A DNA stretch of 7,957 bases, taken from an uncultured Oscillospiraceae bacterium (GTDB lineage Bacteria; Bacillota; Clostridia; Oscillospirales; Oscillospiraceae). Every line of letters begins with the position of its first letter. The stretch's first letter is position 1. The notes below the pieces were generated by a model. That model had not been told where the DNA came from and searched no databases. It was given only the letters and a program-made list of their open reading frames with translations. Location: assembly GCA_947631805.1 (NCBI GenBank), contig CANRNA010000077.1, positions 1 through 7,957 on the forward strand, read 5' to 3'. A program made the position numbers and the translations under genes. This document shows, piece after piece, positions 1 through 5,246 of the stretch.

Positions 1-204
1 GTCACAGGCCGGGAAAAGCTCACCGGCGGGGCGGTATCCAGCGAGAACGACCACCGCATCGCCATGAGCGCCGCCGTAGCGTCCATCGCCTGCCAGCGCC
101 CCGTCACCGTCCGGGGGGCCCAGGCCGTGAACAAATCCTATCCCGCCTTCTGGGACGATCTCGCCCTGCTGGGAGGCCGGGTCCTTTTGGAGGACGATAT
201 ATGA
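1..204 (+). CDS. aroA: 3-phosphoshikimate 1-carboxyvinyltransferase (EPSP synthase), C-terminal fragment
   Basis: Frame 1 is open from the first base to a TGA at 202-204 and encodes the last 67 residues; the 5' part lies outside the window. EPSP synthase transfers the enolpyruvyl group of PEP to shikimate 3-phosphate in the cytoplasm, the step before chorismate synthase. The fragment carries the family's C-terminal hallmarks: a DHRIAMS motif (residues 17-23 of the fragment), an NKSYPAFWDDL segment and a closing LGG. The stop overlaps the aroC start by 4 bases (ATGA), so the two are probably translationally coupled. The motif match and the aroC neighbour make the assignment firm. The N-terminal domain cannot be assessed. 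Confidence 0.95.
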   Translation, partial: VTGREKLTGGAVSSENDHRIAMSAAVASIACQRPVTVRGAQAVNKSYPAFWDDLALLGGRVLLEDDI

Positions 205-1205
205 GCAACAGCTTCGGCAGCCGCTACCGCTTCACCATCTTCGGCCAGTCCCACGCCCCTGCCATCGGCGTGACCATCGAGGGCCTGCCCTCGGGCTTTG
301 CTCCGGACATGGAGGCTCTGGGCGCCTTTCTGGCCCGGCGGGCGCCGGGGCAGGGGGCCTATTCCACCACCCGGAAGGAGGCGGACAGGCCGGAATTCGT
401 GGCCGGGCTGGTGGACGGCCACACCTGCGGCGCCCCGGTGACGGCTATCATCCGCAACACCAACGCCCGCTCCGGGGACTATGAGTCCCTCCGCCGGGTG
501 CCCCGGCCCGGCCACGCGGACTACACCGCCTTTGTGAAGTACGGCCCCGGCCGGGACGTGGCCGGGGGCGGGCAGTTTTCCGGCCGCCTCACCGCGCCTC
601 TGTGCGTGGCCGGGGGGCTGGCTCTCCAGCTCCTGGCCCGGGAGGGCGTCAGCGTGCGCGCGTCCATCCTCTCCATCGGGGGCCAGACCGAGCCGGAGGC
701 CATCCGGACCGCTCTGGACCGGGCCAAGGCCGACGGGGACTCGGTGGGCGGCGTCATCCAGTGCCAGTGCACCGGCGTGGCGGCGGGGCTGGGCGAGCCC
801 ATGTTCGGCGGCATGGAAAACCGCATTGCCCAGGCGGTGTTCGCCATCCCCGCCGTCAAGGGCGTGGAGTTCGGCGCGGGCTTTGCCGCCGCCGCCCTCC
901 GGGGCAGCGAGAACAACGACCCCTTCTACTTTGACGCCGACGGCGCCGTCCGCACCCGCGGCAACAACCACGGGGGCATTCTGGGCGGCATCACCAGCGG
1001 CATGCCCATCGTCTTCCGGGCGGCCTTCAAGCCCACCCCCTCCATCGCCCTGGAGCAGGACAGCGTGGACCTGGTGAGCCGGGAGAACGTGAAGCTGTCC
1101 GTGGGGGGACGCCACGACCCCTGCATCGTGCTGCGGGCGGTCCCCTGCGTGGAGGCGGCGGCCGCCGTGGCCATCTATGACGCATTATTGGAAAGCAGGT
1201 GCTGA
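201..1205 (+). CDS. aroC: chorismate synthase
   Basis: Chorismate synthase (334 residues) converts EPSP to chorismate using reduced FMN, ending the shikimate pathway. Visible family signatures: the N-terminal FGQSHAPAIGVTIEGLPSG block with conserved His18, RPGHADYT with His105, a GGGQFSGRLTA block with Arg129, a GNNHGGILGG block, and a C-terminal RHDPC segment. The first block reads GQSHA where many family members have GESHG; the catalytic-type histidine is kept. The length is slightly short for the family but no block is missing. GGAGG at 189-193 with a 7-base spacer fixes the ATG at 201, which overlaps the aroA stop by 4 bases. The chorismate mutase gene starts 4 bases after the stop. Confidence 0.97.
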   Translation: MSNSFGSRYRFTIFGQSHAPAIGVTIEGLPSGFAPDMEALGAFLARRAPGQGAYSTTRKEADRPEFVAGLVDGHTCGAPVTAIIRNTNARSGDYESLRRVPRPGHADYTAFVKYGPGRDVAGGGQFSGRLTAPLCVAGGLALQLLAREGVSVRASILSIGGQTEPEAIRTALDRAKADGDSVGGVIQCQCTGVAAGLGEPMFGGMENRIAQAVFAIPAVKGVEFGAGFAAAALRGSENNDPFYFDADGAVRTRGNNHGGILGGITSGMPIVFRAAFKPTPSIALEQDSVDLVSRENVKLSVGGRHDPCIVLRAVPCVEAAAAVAIYDALLESRC

Positions 1206-1209
1206 CAAA

Positions 1210-1485
1210 ATGGACCTTCATCAACTTCGCGTCCAGATAGACGCCATCGACCGGGACCTGGTGTCCCTTCTGGAGCGGCGGATGGACGTGGCCGCGGCCA
1301 TCGCCCGCTATAAGCAGTCCCAGGGTCTGCCCGTGCTGGACGCGGGCCGGGAGGCGGAAAAGATCGCCTCCGTGCTGGCTATGTGCCGGGCCGACACAGG
1401 CGACCTCATCGCCGGGCTCTACGGCCCCATCATGGCCGCCAGCCGGACCTATCAGGCCCGGATCATGGAGCGGGACGATGGATAA
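1210..1485 (+). CDS. chorismate mutase, monofunctional AroQ fold
   Basis: This 91-residue all-helical protein is expected to convert chorismate to prephenate, the first committed step to phenylalanine and tyrosine. The residues known to line the active site in the E. coli chorismate mutase domain have counterparts with the right spacing: Arg7, Arg24, Lys35, Asp44, Arg47, Glu48, Ser78 and Gln82. There is no prephenate dehydratase or dehydrogenase domain, so it is a free-standing mutase. The ATG at 1210 is preferred because AGGTG at 1197-1201 gives an 8-base spacer. An in-frame ATG at 1177 lies inside aroC and would add unconserved residues. The stop (TAA, 1483-1485) overlaps the next gene's start by 8 bases. 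Its place inside the chorismate operon couples chorismate production to its use. Confidence 0.93.
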   Translation: MDLHQLRVQIDAIDRDLVSLLERRMDVAAAIARYKQSQGLPVLDAGREAEKIASVLAMCRADTGDLIAGLYGPIMAASRTYQARIMERDDG

Positions 1486-2695
1486 GTTCGGTCTGTTGGG
1501 GCGGAAGCTGGGCCACAGCTGGTCCCCCCAGATACACGCCATGCTGGCGGACTACGACTATAAGCTCTACGAGGTGGAGCCGGACGACCTGGCCCCGTTC
1601 CTGGCCGGAACGGACCTGGCGGGCATGAACGTCACCATCCCCTACAAAAAGGACGCGGCGGCCCTGTGTGCTGACCTCTCCCCCGCCGCCCGGCGCATCG
1701 GCAGCGTGAACACCCTGGTGCGGACCTCCGGCGGCTGGTACGGGGACAACACGGACTACGCGGGCTTCCTCTACCTGGTCCAGTCCTCCGGCGTGGACGT
1801 CCGGGGCCGGAAGACACTGGTCTTCGGCACCGGCGGCGCCTCTCTCTCTGTCCGGGCGGCCCTGGAGGACATGGGCGCGGGGCCCATCGTCTCCGTCTCC
1901 CGCACCGGGGCAGACAACTACCAAAACCTCTCCCGCCACGCCGACGCCGCCATTTTGGTGAACACCACCCCCCTGGGCATGTACCCGGACACCGGCGCAG
2001 CCCCTGTGTCGGTGAGGGATTTCCCCGCCTGCGCCGGGGTGTTCGACGTGGTGTATAACCCCCAGCGCACGGCCCTTCTCCTGGAGGCGGAGGCCCTGGG
2101 CGTGCCCTGTGCCGGGGGGCTGGGCATGCTGGTGGCTCAGGCCAGGCGCAGCGCCGAGCAGTTCGCCCGCCGGTCCATCCCCGACGAGGCGGTGCGCCGC
2201 ATCGTCCGGGCCCTGTCCCGCCAGATGAGCAACATCGTCCTCATCGGCATGCCCGGCTGCGGCAAGTCCACCGTGGGCCGGGCCCTGGCCGCCGCCCTGG
2301 ACAGGCCCTTCATAGACGCGGACAGCGAGATAGAGCGGGAGGCGGCCATGCCCATCCCGGCCATATTCGCCGCCGAGGGGGAGGAGGGCTTCCGCCGCCG
2401 GGAGACCGCCGTTCTGGCCCGGCTGGGCAAGGGCTCCGGGGCCGTTATCGCCACCGGCGGCGGCTGTGTCACCCGGCCGGAGAATTACCCCCTCCTGCAC
2501 CAAAACGGCCTCATCGTATGGCTGGAGCGGGCCTTGGAGCTCCTCCCCTCCCACGGGCGGCCCCTCTCCCAGCGGGAGGGCCCTCAGGCCCTGTACGCCC
2601 AGCGGCGGGACAAATACCGCGCCTTTGCCGACCTGACGGCCGACAACAACGGCCCTCTGGCCGATACACTGAAACAGATAACGGAGGCACTGTGA
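1478..2695 (+). CDS. aroE/aroK: bifunctional shikimate dehydrogenase-shikimate kinase fusion
   Basis: One uninterrupted 405-residue frame joins two enzymes. Residues 1-247 or so are shikimate dehydrogenase (3-dehydroshikimate + NADPH to shikimate): LGHSWSP substrate-binding segment, NVTIPYK with catalytic Lys57, DNTD with Asp93, and the GTGGAS dinucleotide loop at 117-122. Residues 250-405 are shikimate kinase (shikimate + ATP to shikimate 3-phosphate): Walker A GMPGCGKST at 257-265, Asp282, Arg306 in FRRRE, GGG at 327-329 and lid Arg361. The ATG at 1478 has GGAG at 1467-1470, 7 bases upstream. The kinase half starts with an internal ATG (2225) resembling a native kinase start, but no Shine-Dalgarno sequence precedes it, so a fused product is favoured. 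The two domains catalyse consecutive steps. Confidence 0.95.
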   Translation: MDKFGLLGRKLGHSWSPQIHAMLADYDYKLYEVEPDDLAPFLAGTDLAGMNVTIPYKKDAAALCADLSPAARRIGSVNTLVRTSGGWYGDNTDYAGFLYLVQSSGVDVRGRKTLVFGTGGASLSVRAALEDMGAGPIVSVSRTGADNYQNLSRHADAAILVNTTPLGMYPDTGAAPVSVRDFPACAGVFDVVYNPQRTALLLEAEALGVPCAGGLGMLVAQARRSAEQFARRSIPDEAVRRIVRALSRQMSNIVLIGMPGCGKSTVGRALAAALDRPFIDADSEIEREAAMPIPAIFAAEGEEGFRRRETAVLARLGKGSGAVIATGGGCVTRPENYPLLHQNGLIVWLERALELLPSHGRPLSQREGPQALYAQRRDKYRAFADLTADNNGPLADTLKQITEAL

Positions 2696-3126
2696 TGAAG
2701 CTGCTTGTCATAAACGGTCCCAACCTGAACATGCTGGGCATCCGGGAGCCGGGCATCTACGGCTCGGAGAGCTACGCCGCCCTGGAGGCGTTCATCCGCC
2801 GGGTGTGCGATGAGCACGGGGCGGAGGTGGAGATATTCCAGTCCAACCACGAGGGGGCCATCGTGGACAGGATACAGGCGGCCTGGGGCAACACAGACGG
2901 CATCGTCATCAACCCGGCGGCCTACACCCACACCAGCGTGGCCATCCTGGACGCCCTGAAGGCGGTGAGCATCCCGGCGGTGGAGGTCCACCTGTCCGAC
3001 GTGTCCGCCCGGGAGCCCTTCCGCCACATATCCTACGCCGGGATGGCCTGCGAGACCACCTTCGCCGGGTACGGCTTCGACGGCTACCGCATGGCCGTGG
3101 AGTATCTGCTGCGCCGCCTGGGCTGA
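2695..3126 (+). CDS. aroQ: 3-dehydroquinate dehydratase, type II
   Basis: Type II dehydroquinase (143 residues) dehydrates 3-dehydroquinate to 3-dehydroshikimate, normally as a dodecamer. The family signature is complete: NGPNLNMLG at 7-15, catalytic-type Arg17 and Tyr22 in REPGIYG, QSNHEG at 49-54, INPAAYTHTS with Asn73, EVHLSD with His99, and Arg110. The chosen ATG at 2695 has GGAGG at 2683-2687 with a 7-base spacer and shares one base with the TGA of the dehydrogenase-kinase gene (TGATG). A longer reading from 2518 would run inside the upstream gene and is rejected. It is the last gene of the operon; a long hairpin follows at 3167-3208. Confidence 0.97.
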   Translation: MKLLVINGPNLNMLGIREPGIYGSESYAALEAFIRRVCDEHGAEVEIFQSNHEGAIVDRIQAAWGNTDGIVINPAAYTHTSVAILDALKAVSIPAVEVHLSDVSAREPFRHISYAGMACETTFAGYGFDGYRMAVEYLLRRLG

Positions 3127-3166
3127 AAAGCCGGTCCCCAGCTGTAAAAAGGCCCTCGACAGACAC

Positions 3167-3208
3167 AAGGTCCGCATACCCTTCTCATCGGAAAGGTATG
3201 CGGACCTT
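3167..3208. terminator. perfect 14-bp inverted repeat between convergent operons
   Basis: AAGGTCCGCATACC (3167-3180) and its exact reverse complement (3195-3208) flank a 14-base loop. On the + strand the stem is followed by TGGCTTTG, only a modest U-rich tail. On the - strand a TTTTT run comes only about 11 bases later. It sits between the end of the shikimate operon and the end of the oppositely oriented peptide operon, so a bidirectional terminator is the natural reading, although the U-tract is weak on both sides. Confidence 0.6.
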
Positions 3209-3295
3209 TGGCTTTGCCAGCGGCCCGGCGCTCCTTGCGCCGGACTTCATCGGCCTCCGCCTTGTTTTTGTCAGCTTTCTCTGTTCAGCCCGTCC

Positions 3296-3616
3296 TCATT
3301 CGCCATCCCACCAGTAGGGCGGCGTCTCACGGGCTTTTCTGTCCTTTTCCTTCTCCTCCATCCGTTCACGGCTGTCTCCGTCGCCGTAGAGGACGCACCA
3401 GCAGCGCGTCCTGGCGTTCACGGCGGTCGCGCCTTCGTCGTTCATCTCGCCCCCGCCGCCTGCCACGCAGGCGCAGGTCTTCTCCCCCGGCCTGTCGGCG
3501 GTGCCGCCGCCGCCGAGATAGCAGGTGCATGCCGCGCCTGCTGCAATGTCATCCATCTCCTGGTCATCCAGAGCCTTTTCCTGGCCGAGGACCTCATTCT
3601 TCTTTTCTTCCGACAT
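3296..3616 (-). CDS. putative Cys/Gly-rich RiPP-like precursor peptide, paralogue 3 (divergent)
   Basis: I do not recognise a named family. The 106-residue product has the leader of its two neighbours (MSEEKKNEVLGQ...LDDQEMDD) and cysteines at 30, 32, 48, 50, 72 and 74 in three CxC motifs: CTCYLGGGG, CACVAGGGG and a degenerate CWCVLYGDG. The leader ends in AAGA rather than the double glycine of the other copies. A strongly charged tail of about 25 residues, ending PPYWWDGE, is unique to this copy. The start is fixed by AGGAG at 3623-3627 with a 6-base spacer. It follows the previous paralogue by 44 bases and is probably cotranscribed with it. A ribosomal peptide precursor is inferred from leader/core architecture; a metal-binding small protein is the alternative. 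There is no signal peptide or membrane segment. Confidence 0.78.
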   Translation of the reverse strand: MSEEKKNEVLGQEKALDDQEMDDIAAGAACTCYLGGGGTADRPGEKTCACVAGGGGEMNDEGATAVNARTRCWCVLYGDGDSRERMEEKEKDRKARETPPYWWDGE

Positions 3617-3660
3617 GATACGCTCCTGCCTTTCTTGATTGGTCGGGCCCAGTCCGCCCT

Positions 3661-3930
3661 TTAGCTGTAAAAAATGTCGCCGCTCATCCCGCCGCCCGCG
3701 GCCACACAGTAGCAGCGGTCCTTTTTTATGTCGTTTTTCTTTGCGAAGTCACCGCGGAACTCGCCTCCGCCGCCCAGCACGCAGGCGCATACCTTGTCGC
3801 TCCAATCGTCGCCCTCACCGCCGCCGCCGAGCACGCAGACGCATACCTTGCCCCCTGCCGCGTCCTCCAGCTCCTGGCCATCCACGGTCTCGGCCTGGCC
3901 GAGGACCTGGTCCTTTTTCTCTTCTGACAT
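3661..3930 (-). CDS. putative Cys/Gly-rich RiPP-like precursor peptide, paralogue 2
   Basis: This 89-residue protein of unrecognised family has two parts. Residues 1-27 look like a leader: charged N-terminus, VLGQAE, then DGQELEDAAGG, resembling the double-glycine leaders of many bacteriocin and RiPP precursors. The rest has three motifs, CVCVLGGGGE (30-39), CACVLGGGGE (48-57) and CYCVAAGGG (73-81), each preceded by a basic residue and separated by charged linkers. Its only cysteines are the six in these motifs. The ATG at 3930 has a near-ideal AGGAGG at 3939-3944 (8-base spacer). The frame stays open further upstream, but that stretch has no convincing start site. It lies 74 bases after paralogue 1 and 44 before paralogue 3. 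Cleavage after Gly27 is inferred from the leader type. Confidence 0.82.
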   Translation of the reverse strand: MSEEKKDQVLGQAETVDGQELEDAAGGKVCVCVLGGGGEGDDWSDKVCACVLGGGGEFRGDFAKKNDIKKDRCYCVAAGGGMSGDIFYS

Positions 3931-3990
3931 GATGTATTCCTCCTGTTTTTTGATTTTTGTCTCTTCGTGCCTGCCCGCGGTGTACGGGCC
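3846..3990 (-). repeat. direct repeat copy 1 (leader-coding part plus 5' untranslated region of paralogue 2)
   Basis: This block aligns without gaps to 4169-4313 at an offset of 323 bases. Over the 102 bases 3889-3990 I count 7 mismatches with 4212-4313. It covers the end of the leader codons, the start codon, the ribosome binding site and about 60 bases upstream. The conservation of untranslated sequence shows that the whole gene unit was duplicated in tandem. Confidence 0.9.
3973..3989 (-). other. small hairpin between peptide genes 1 and 2
   Basis: GCCCG and CGGGC form a 5-bp stem with a 7-base loop in the 74-base spacer between the first two peptide genes. The duplicated region upstream of paralogue 1 keeps only part of this pairing. 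It could affect mRNA processing or relative expression, but the evidence is slight. Confidence 0.3.
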
Positions 3991-4004
3991 CGGCATACGC
4001 CTTG

Positions 4005-4253
4005 TCACTCTACCCCGCCGCCGGGCCCCACGCAGTAGCAGCGCATCTTTCTGTCATGCTCCTTCTCGCCCTCGCTGTTGTACTCGCCTCCGCCGCCCAA
4101 CACGCAGACGCAGGTCTTCTCCCCTGACTTATCGCTCTCGCCGCCGCCCCCGAGGAAGCAGCCGCAGGCCTTGCCCCCTGCCGCGTCCTCCAGCTCCCGG
4201 CTGTCCAAAACCTCGGCCTGGCCGAGGACCTGGTCCTTTTTCTCTTCCGACAT
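4005..4253 (-). CDS. putative Cys/Gly-rich RiPP-like precursor peptide, paralogue 1
   Basis: This is the first gene of the three-gene array; the product has 82 residues. The leader MSEEKKDQVLGQAE...ELEDAAGG (1-27) is nearly identical to that of paralogue 2. The core region carries CGCFLGGGGE (30-39), CVCVLGGGGE (48-57) and CYCVGPGGG (72-80), ending two residues later. Cysteines 30, 32, 48 and 50 coincide exactly with those of both paralogues. AGGAGG at 4262-4267 (8-base spacer) fixes the ATG at 4253; an in-frame ATG at 4334 has no properly spaced Shine-Dalgarno. Glycine codons within the GGGG runs are mixed (GGC, GGA, GGG), which argues for selection on the protein rather than a simple DNA repeat. 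No modification enzyme is present in the window, so the class of peptide is undetermined. Confidence 0.82.
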   Translation of the reverse strand: MSEEKKDQVLGQAEVLDSRELEDAAGGKACGCFLGGGGESDKSGEKTCVCVLGGGGEYNSEGEKEHDRKMRCYCVGPGGGVE

Positions 4254-4313
4254 GATGTATCCCTCCTGTTTTTCGAGTTTTGTCTCTTCGTATCTGCCCC
4301 CGGTGTACGGGCC
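4169..4313 (-). repeat. direct repeat copy 2 (leader-coding part plus 5' untranslated region of paralogue 1)
   Basis: This is the partner of 3846-3990, offset by 323 bases. The register continues through the core codons, but with many more differences there, so leader and upstream region are better conserved than core. The third gene (3296-3616) belongs to the same family but its upstream sequence has diverged. Confidence 0.9.
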
Positions 4314-4552
4314 TCCGTCCTTCCCTTCCTCCATACCTTTATTCGGGGGAGAAAGGCAAAAGGGCCGAAAGATCTTTCATATTTCTTCTAAAGAGAATTT
4401 ACCACACTCCACGCCCCTTTGTCAGTACCTTTTGCATGAAACGCCCTCCACAGCGCATGAAAAGACCACGACGCCCCCGTTTTCCCCGCAATCGGCGGAA
4501 AAACGAGAGCGCCCTGGCCCCGGCGGACCGGATATAGTCTGTATTCTGTTCT
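4254..4552 (-). other. 299-base intergenic region between queH and the peptide array
   Basis: Reading along the - strand from the queH stop: an imperfect hairpin at 4479-4504 (GTTTTTCCGC with GCGGGGAAAAC, one bulge), then the candidate promoter at 4396-4425, then the palindrome GAAAGATCTTTC, then the repeated 5' untranslated block that ends at the first peptide gene. A 14-codon frame (4380-4339) in the leader has no ribosome binding site. I see no convincing gene, transfer RNA or known riboswitch here. Confidence 0.6.
4396..4425 (-). promoter_or_regulatory. candidate promoter of the peptide array
   Basis: On the - strand, CTGACA (4425-4420, five of six matches to the -35 consensus) is followed after 18 bases by TAAATT (4401-4396), which is preceded by TGG, an extended -10 feature. 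Transcription would start near 4389, giving an untranslated leader of about 135 bases before the first peptide gene. A 12-bp perfect palindrome, GAAAGATCTTTC, lies at 4367-4378 just after the predicted start and could be an operator. Confidence 0.5.
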
Positions 4553-5158
4553 CTATTCGGTCCTCTCCGGCCAGCCGCAGCCGCAGTAATCCTGGCGGTA
4601 CAGGCCGTACTGTTTGGACAGCTGGATAGAGCGCAGATAGCCGTTTCGCTTTTTGAAGTCCGACGGCAGCCACTTCACCCCGTATCTCTCCCCCAGCTCC
4701 CGGCCGATGTGGTTGATGAGCCCGGCGTTTTTGTGGGGGCTCACCGTCAGCGTGGTGCCGAAATAGTCATAGCCCCCCGCAGCCGCCTGTCGGGCGGTCT
4801 CCTCCAGCCGCAGGCGGAAGCACACCGCGCACCGGGCCCCGCCCTCCGGCTCCGATTCCAGCCCCCGGGCGGCCCGCTCGAACTCCTCCCCCCGCCAGCC
4901 GGGCTCCGCCATGGCCGGGGGATGGTCCATGGGCATGGCCGCCAAGAGCTGCCGCAGGGTCTCCAGCCGCTTTTCATATTCCTCCCTGGGTCGGATGTTG
5001 GGGTTATAAAACAGCACCGTCACGTCGAATACGGCCGTCAGGTATTCCAGCACATAGCTGGAGCACGGCCCGCAGCAGCCCTGCAGCAGCAGCCGGGGCC
5101 GCCCCTCCAGAGAGGCGATGAGCCCGTCCAGTTCCTTTTGATAGTTCGGTCTTTCCAT
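4553..5158 (-). CDS. queH: epoxyqueuosine reductase QueH
   Basis: QueH (formerly DUF208) reduces epoxyqueuosine to queuosine in tRNA, the last step of queuosine synthesis, in bacteria that lack QueG or use both. The 201-residue protein has the family's metal-ligand cysteines: CCGPCSS (Cys28, Cys29, Cys32), RCAVC (Cys110, Cys113) and YCGC (Cys192, Cys194). It also has NPNIRP, TTLTVSPHKN and DFKKRNGY segments. The ATG at 5158 gives the usual family N-terminus (MERPNYQKELD). No Shine-Dalgarno sequence precedes it, and a strong -10 element lies only 9 bases upstream, so translation may be leaderless. The frame stays open further upstream through the promoter, but those residues are not family-like. 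A queuosine-precursor transporter lies about 1.3 kb away on the same strand. Confidence 0.94.
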   Translation of the reverse strand: MERPNYQKELDGLIASLEGRPRLLLQGCCGPCSSYVLEYLTAVFDVTVLFYNPNIRPREEYEKRLETLRQLLAAMPMDHPPAMAEPGWRGEEFERAARGLESEPEGGARCAVCFRLRLEETARQAAAGGYDYFGTTLTVSPHKNAGLINHIGRELGERYGVKWLPSDFKKRNGYLRSIQLSKQYGLYRQDYCGCGWPERTE

Positions 5159-5167
5159 AGCGGGATG

Positions 5168-5196
5168 ATTATACCACATCTTTAACCGTTTAGTAA
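5168..5196 (-). promoter_or_regulatory. extended -10 promoter of queH, implying a near-leaderless mRNA
   Basis: On the - strand, TGGTATAAT contains a perfect -10 (TATAAT, 5173-5168) with the TGn extension. A weak -35 (TTACTA, 5196-5191) sits 17 bases upstream. The queH ATG begins 9 bases after the -10, so the transcript would start within about 1-3 bases of the start codon. Confidence 0.65.
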
Positions 5197-5218
5197 CCCA
5201 TTTCCGGGAAAAAGGCCC

Positions 5219-5224
5219 TATAAT
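5219..5224 (+). promoter_or_regulatory. candidate -10 element for the dCMP deaminase gene
   Basis: TATAAT lies 22 bases before the first ATG of the + strand gene. No good -35 hexamer is seen at 16-18 bases spacing and there is no TGn extension, so the call rests on the -10 and its position in a divergent intergenic region. Confidence 0.45.
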
Positions 5225-5246
5225 AAAAAGGATAAGGGGGAGTCTT

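Noticed and set aside
2225..2695. Separate shikimate kinase gene starting at the internal ATG
   Set aside because: No ribosome binding site upstream, and the frame is continuous with the dehydrogenase; treated as a fusion.
3150..3283. Open - strand stretch downstream of peptide gene 3 containing a CGPCVC segment
   Set aside because: A stop immediately precedes it, it has no start with a ribosome binding site, and the Cys-rich part falls on the inverted repeat at 3167-3208. Probably coincidental.
3931..4008. N-terminal extension of peptide gene 2 (and the equivalent 4254-4334 for gene 1), giving similar residues such as GPYT.GR.EETK
   Set aside because: The similarity is explained by the duplicated untranslated DNA. 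The extension begins with a GTG (4008) or a poorly placed ATG (4334), and a strong AGGAGG lies inside it at the right distance from MSEEKK.
3296..4334. CRISPR array or simple microsatellite explanation for the repeats
   Set aside because: Only two to three units of about 320 bases, without short repeat/spacer structure. Glycine codons vary, so a simple GGC repeat does not explain the GGGG runs.
4339..4380. Fourteen-codon frame in the untranslated leader of the peptide array (possible attenuation peptide)
   Set aside because: No Shine-Dalgarno sequence, no run of regulatory codons and no clear alternative hairpins.
3208..4629. Long + strand open frames opposite the peptide array (3208-3618, 3728-4255, 4078-4629)
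   Set aside because: They are antisense to the peptide genes, are Pro/Ser/Arg-rich low-complexity translations of the Gly/Cys codons, and resemble no family. The - strand frames have ribosome binding sites and conserved register.
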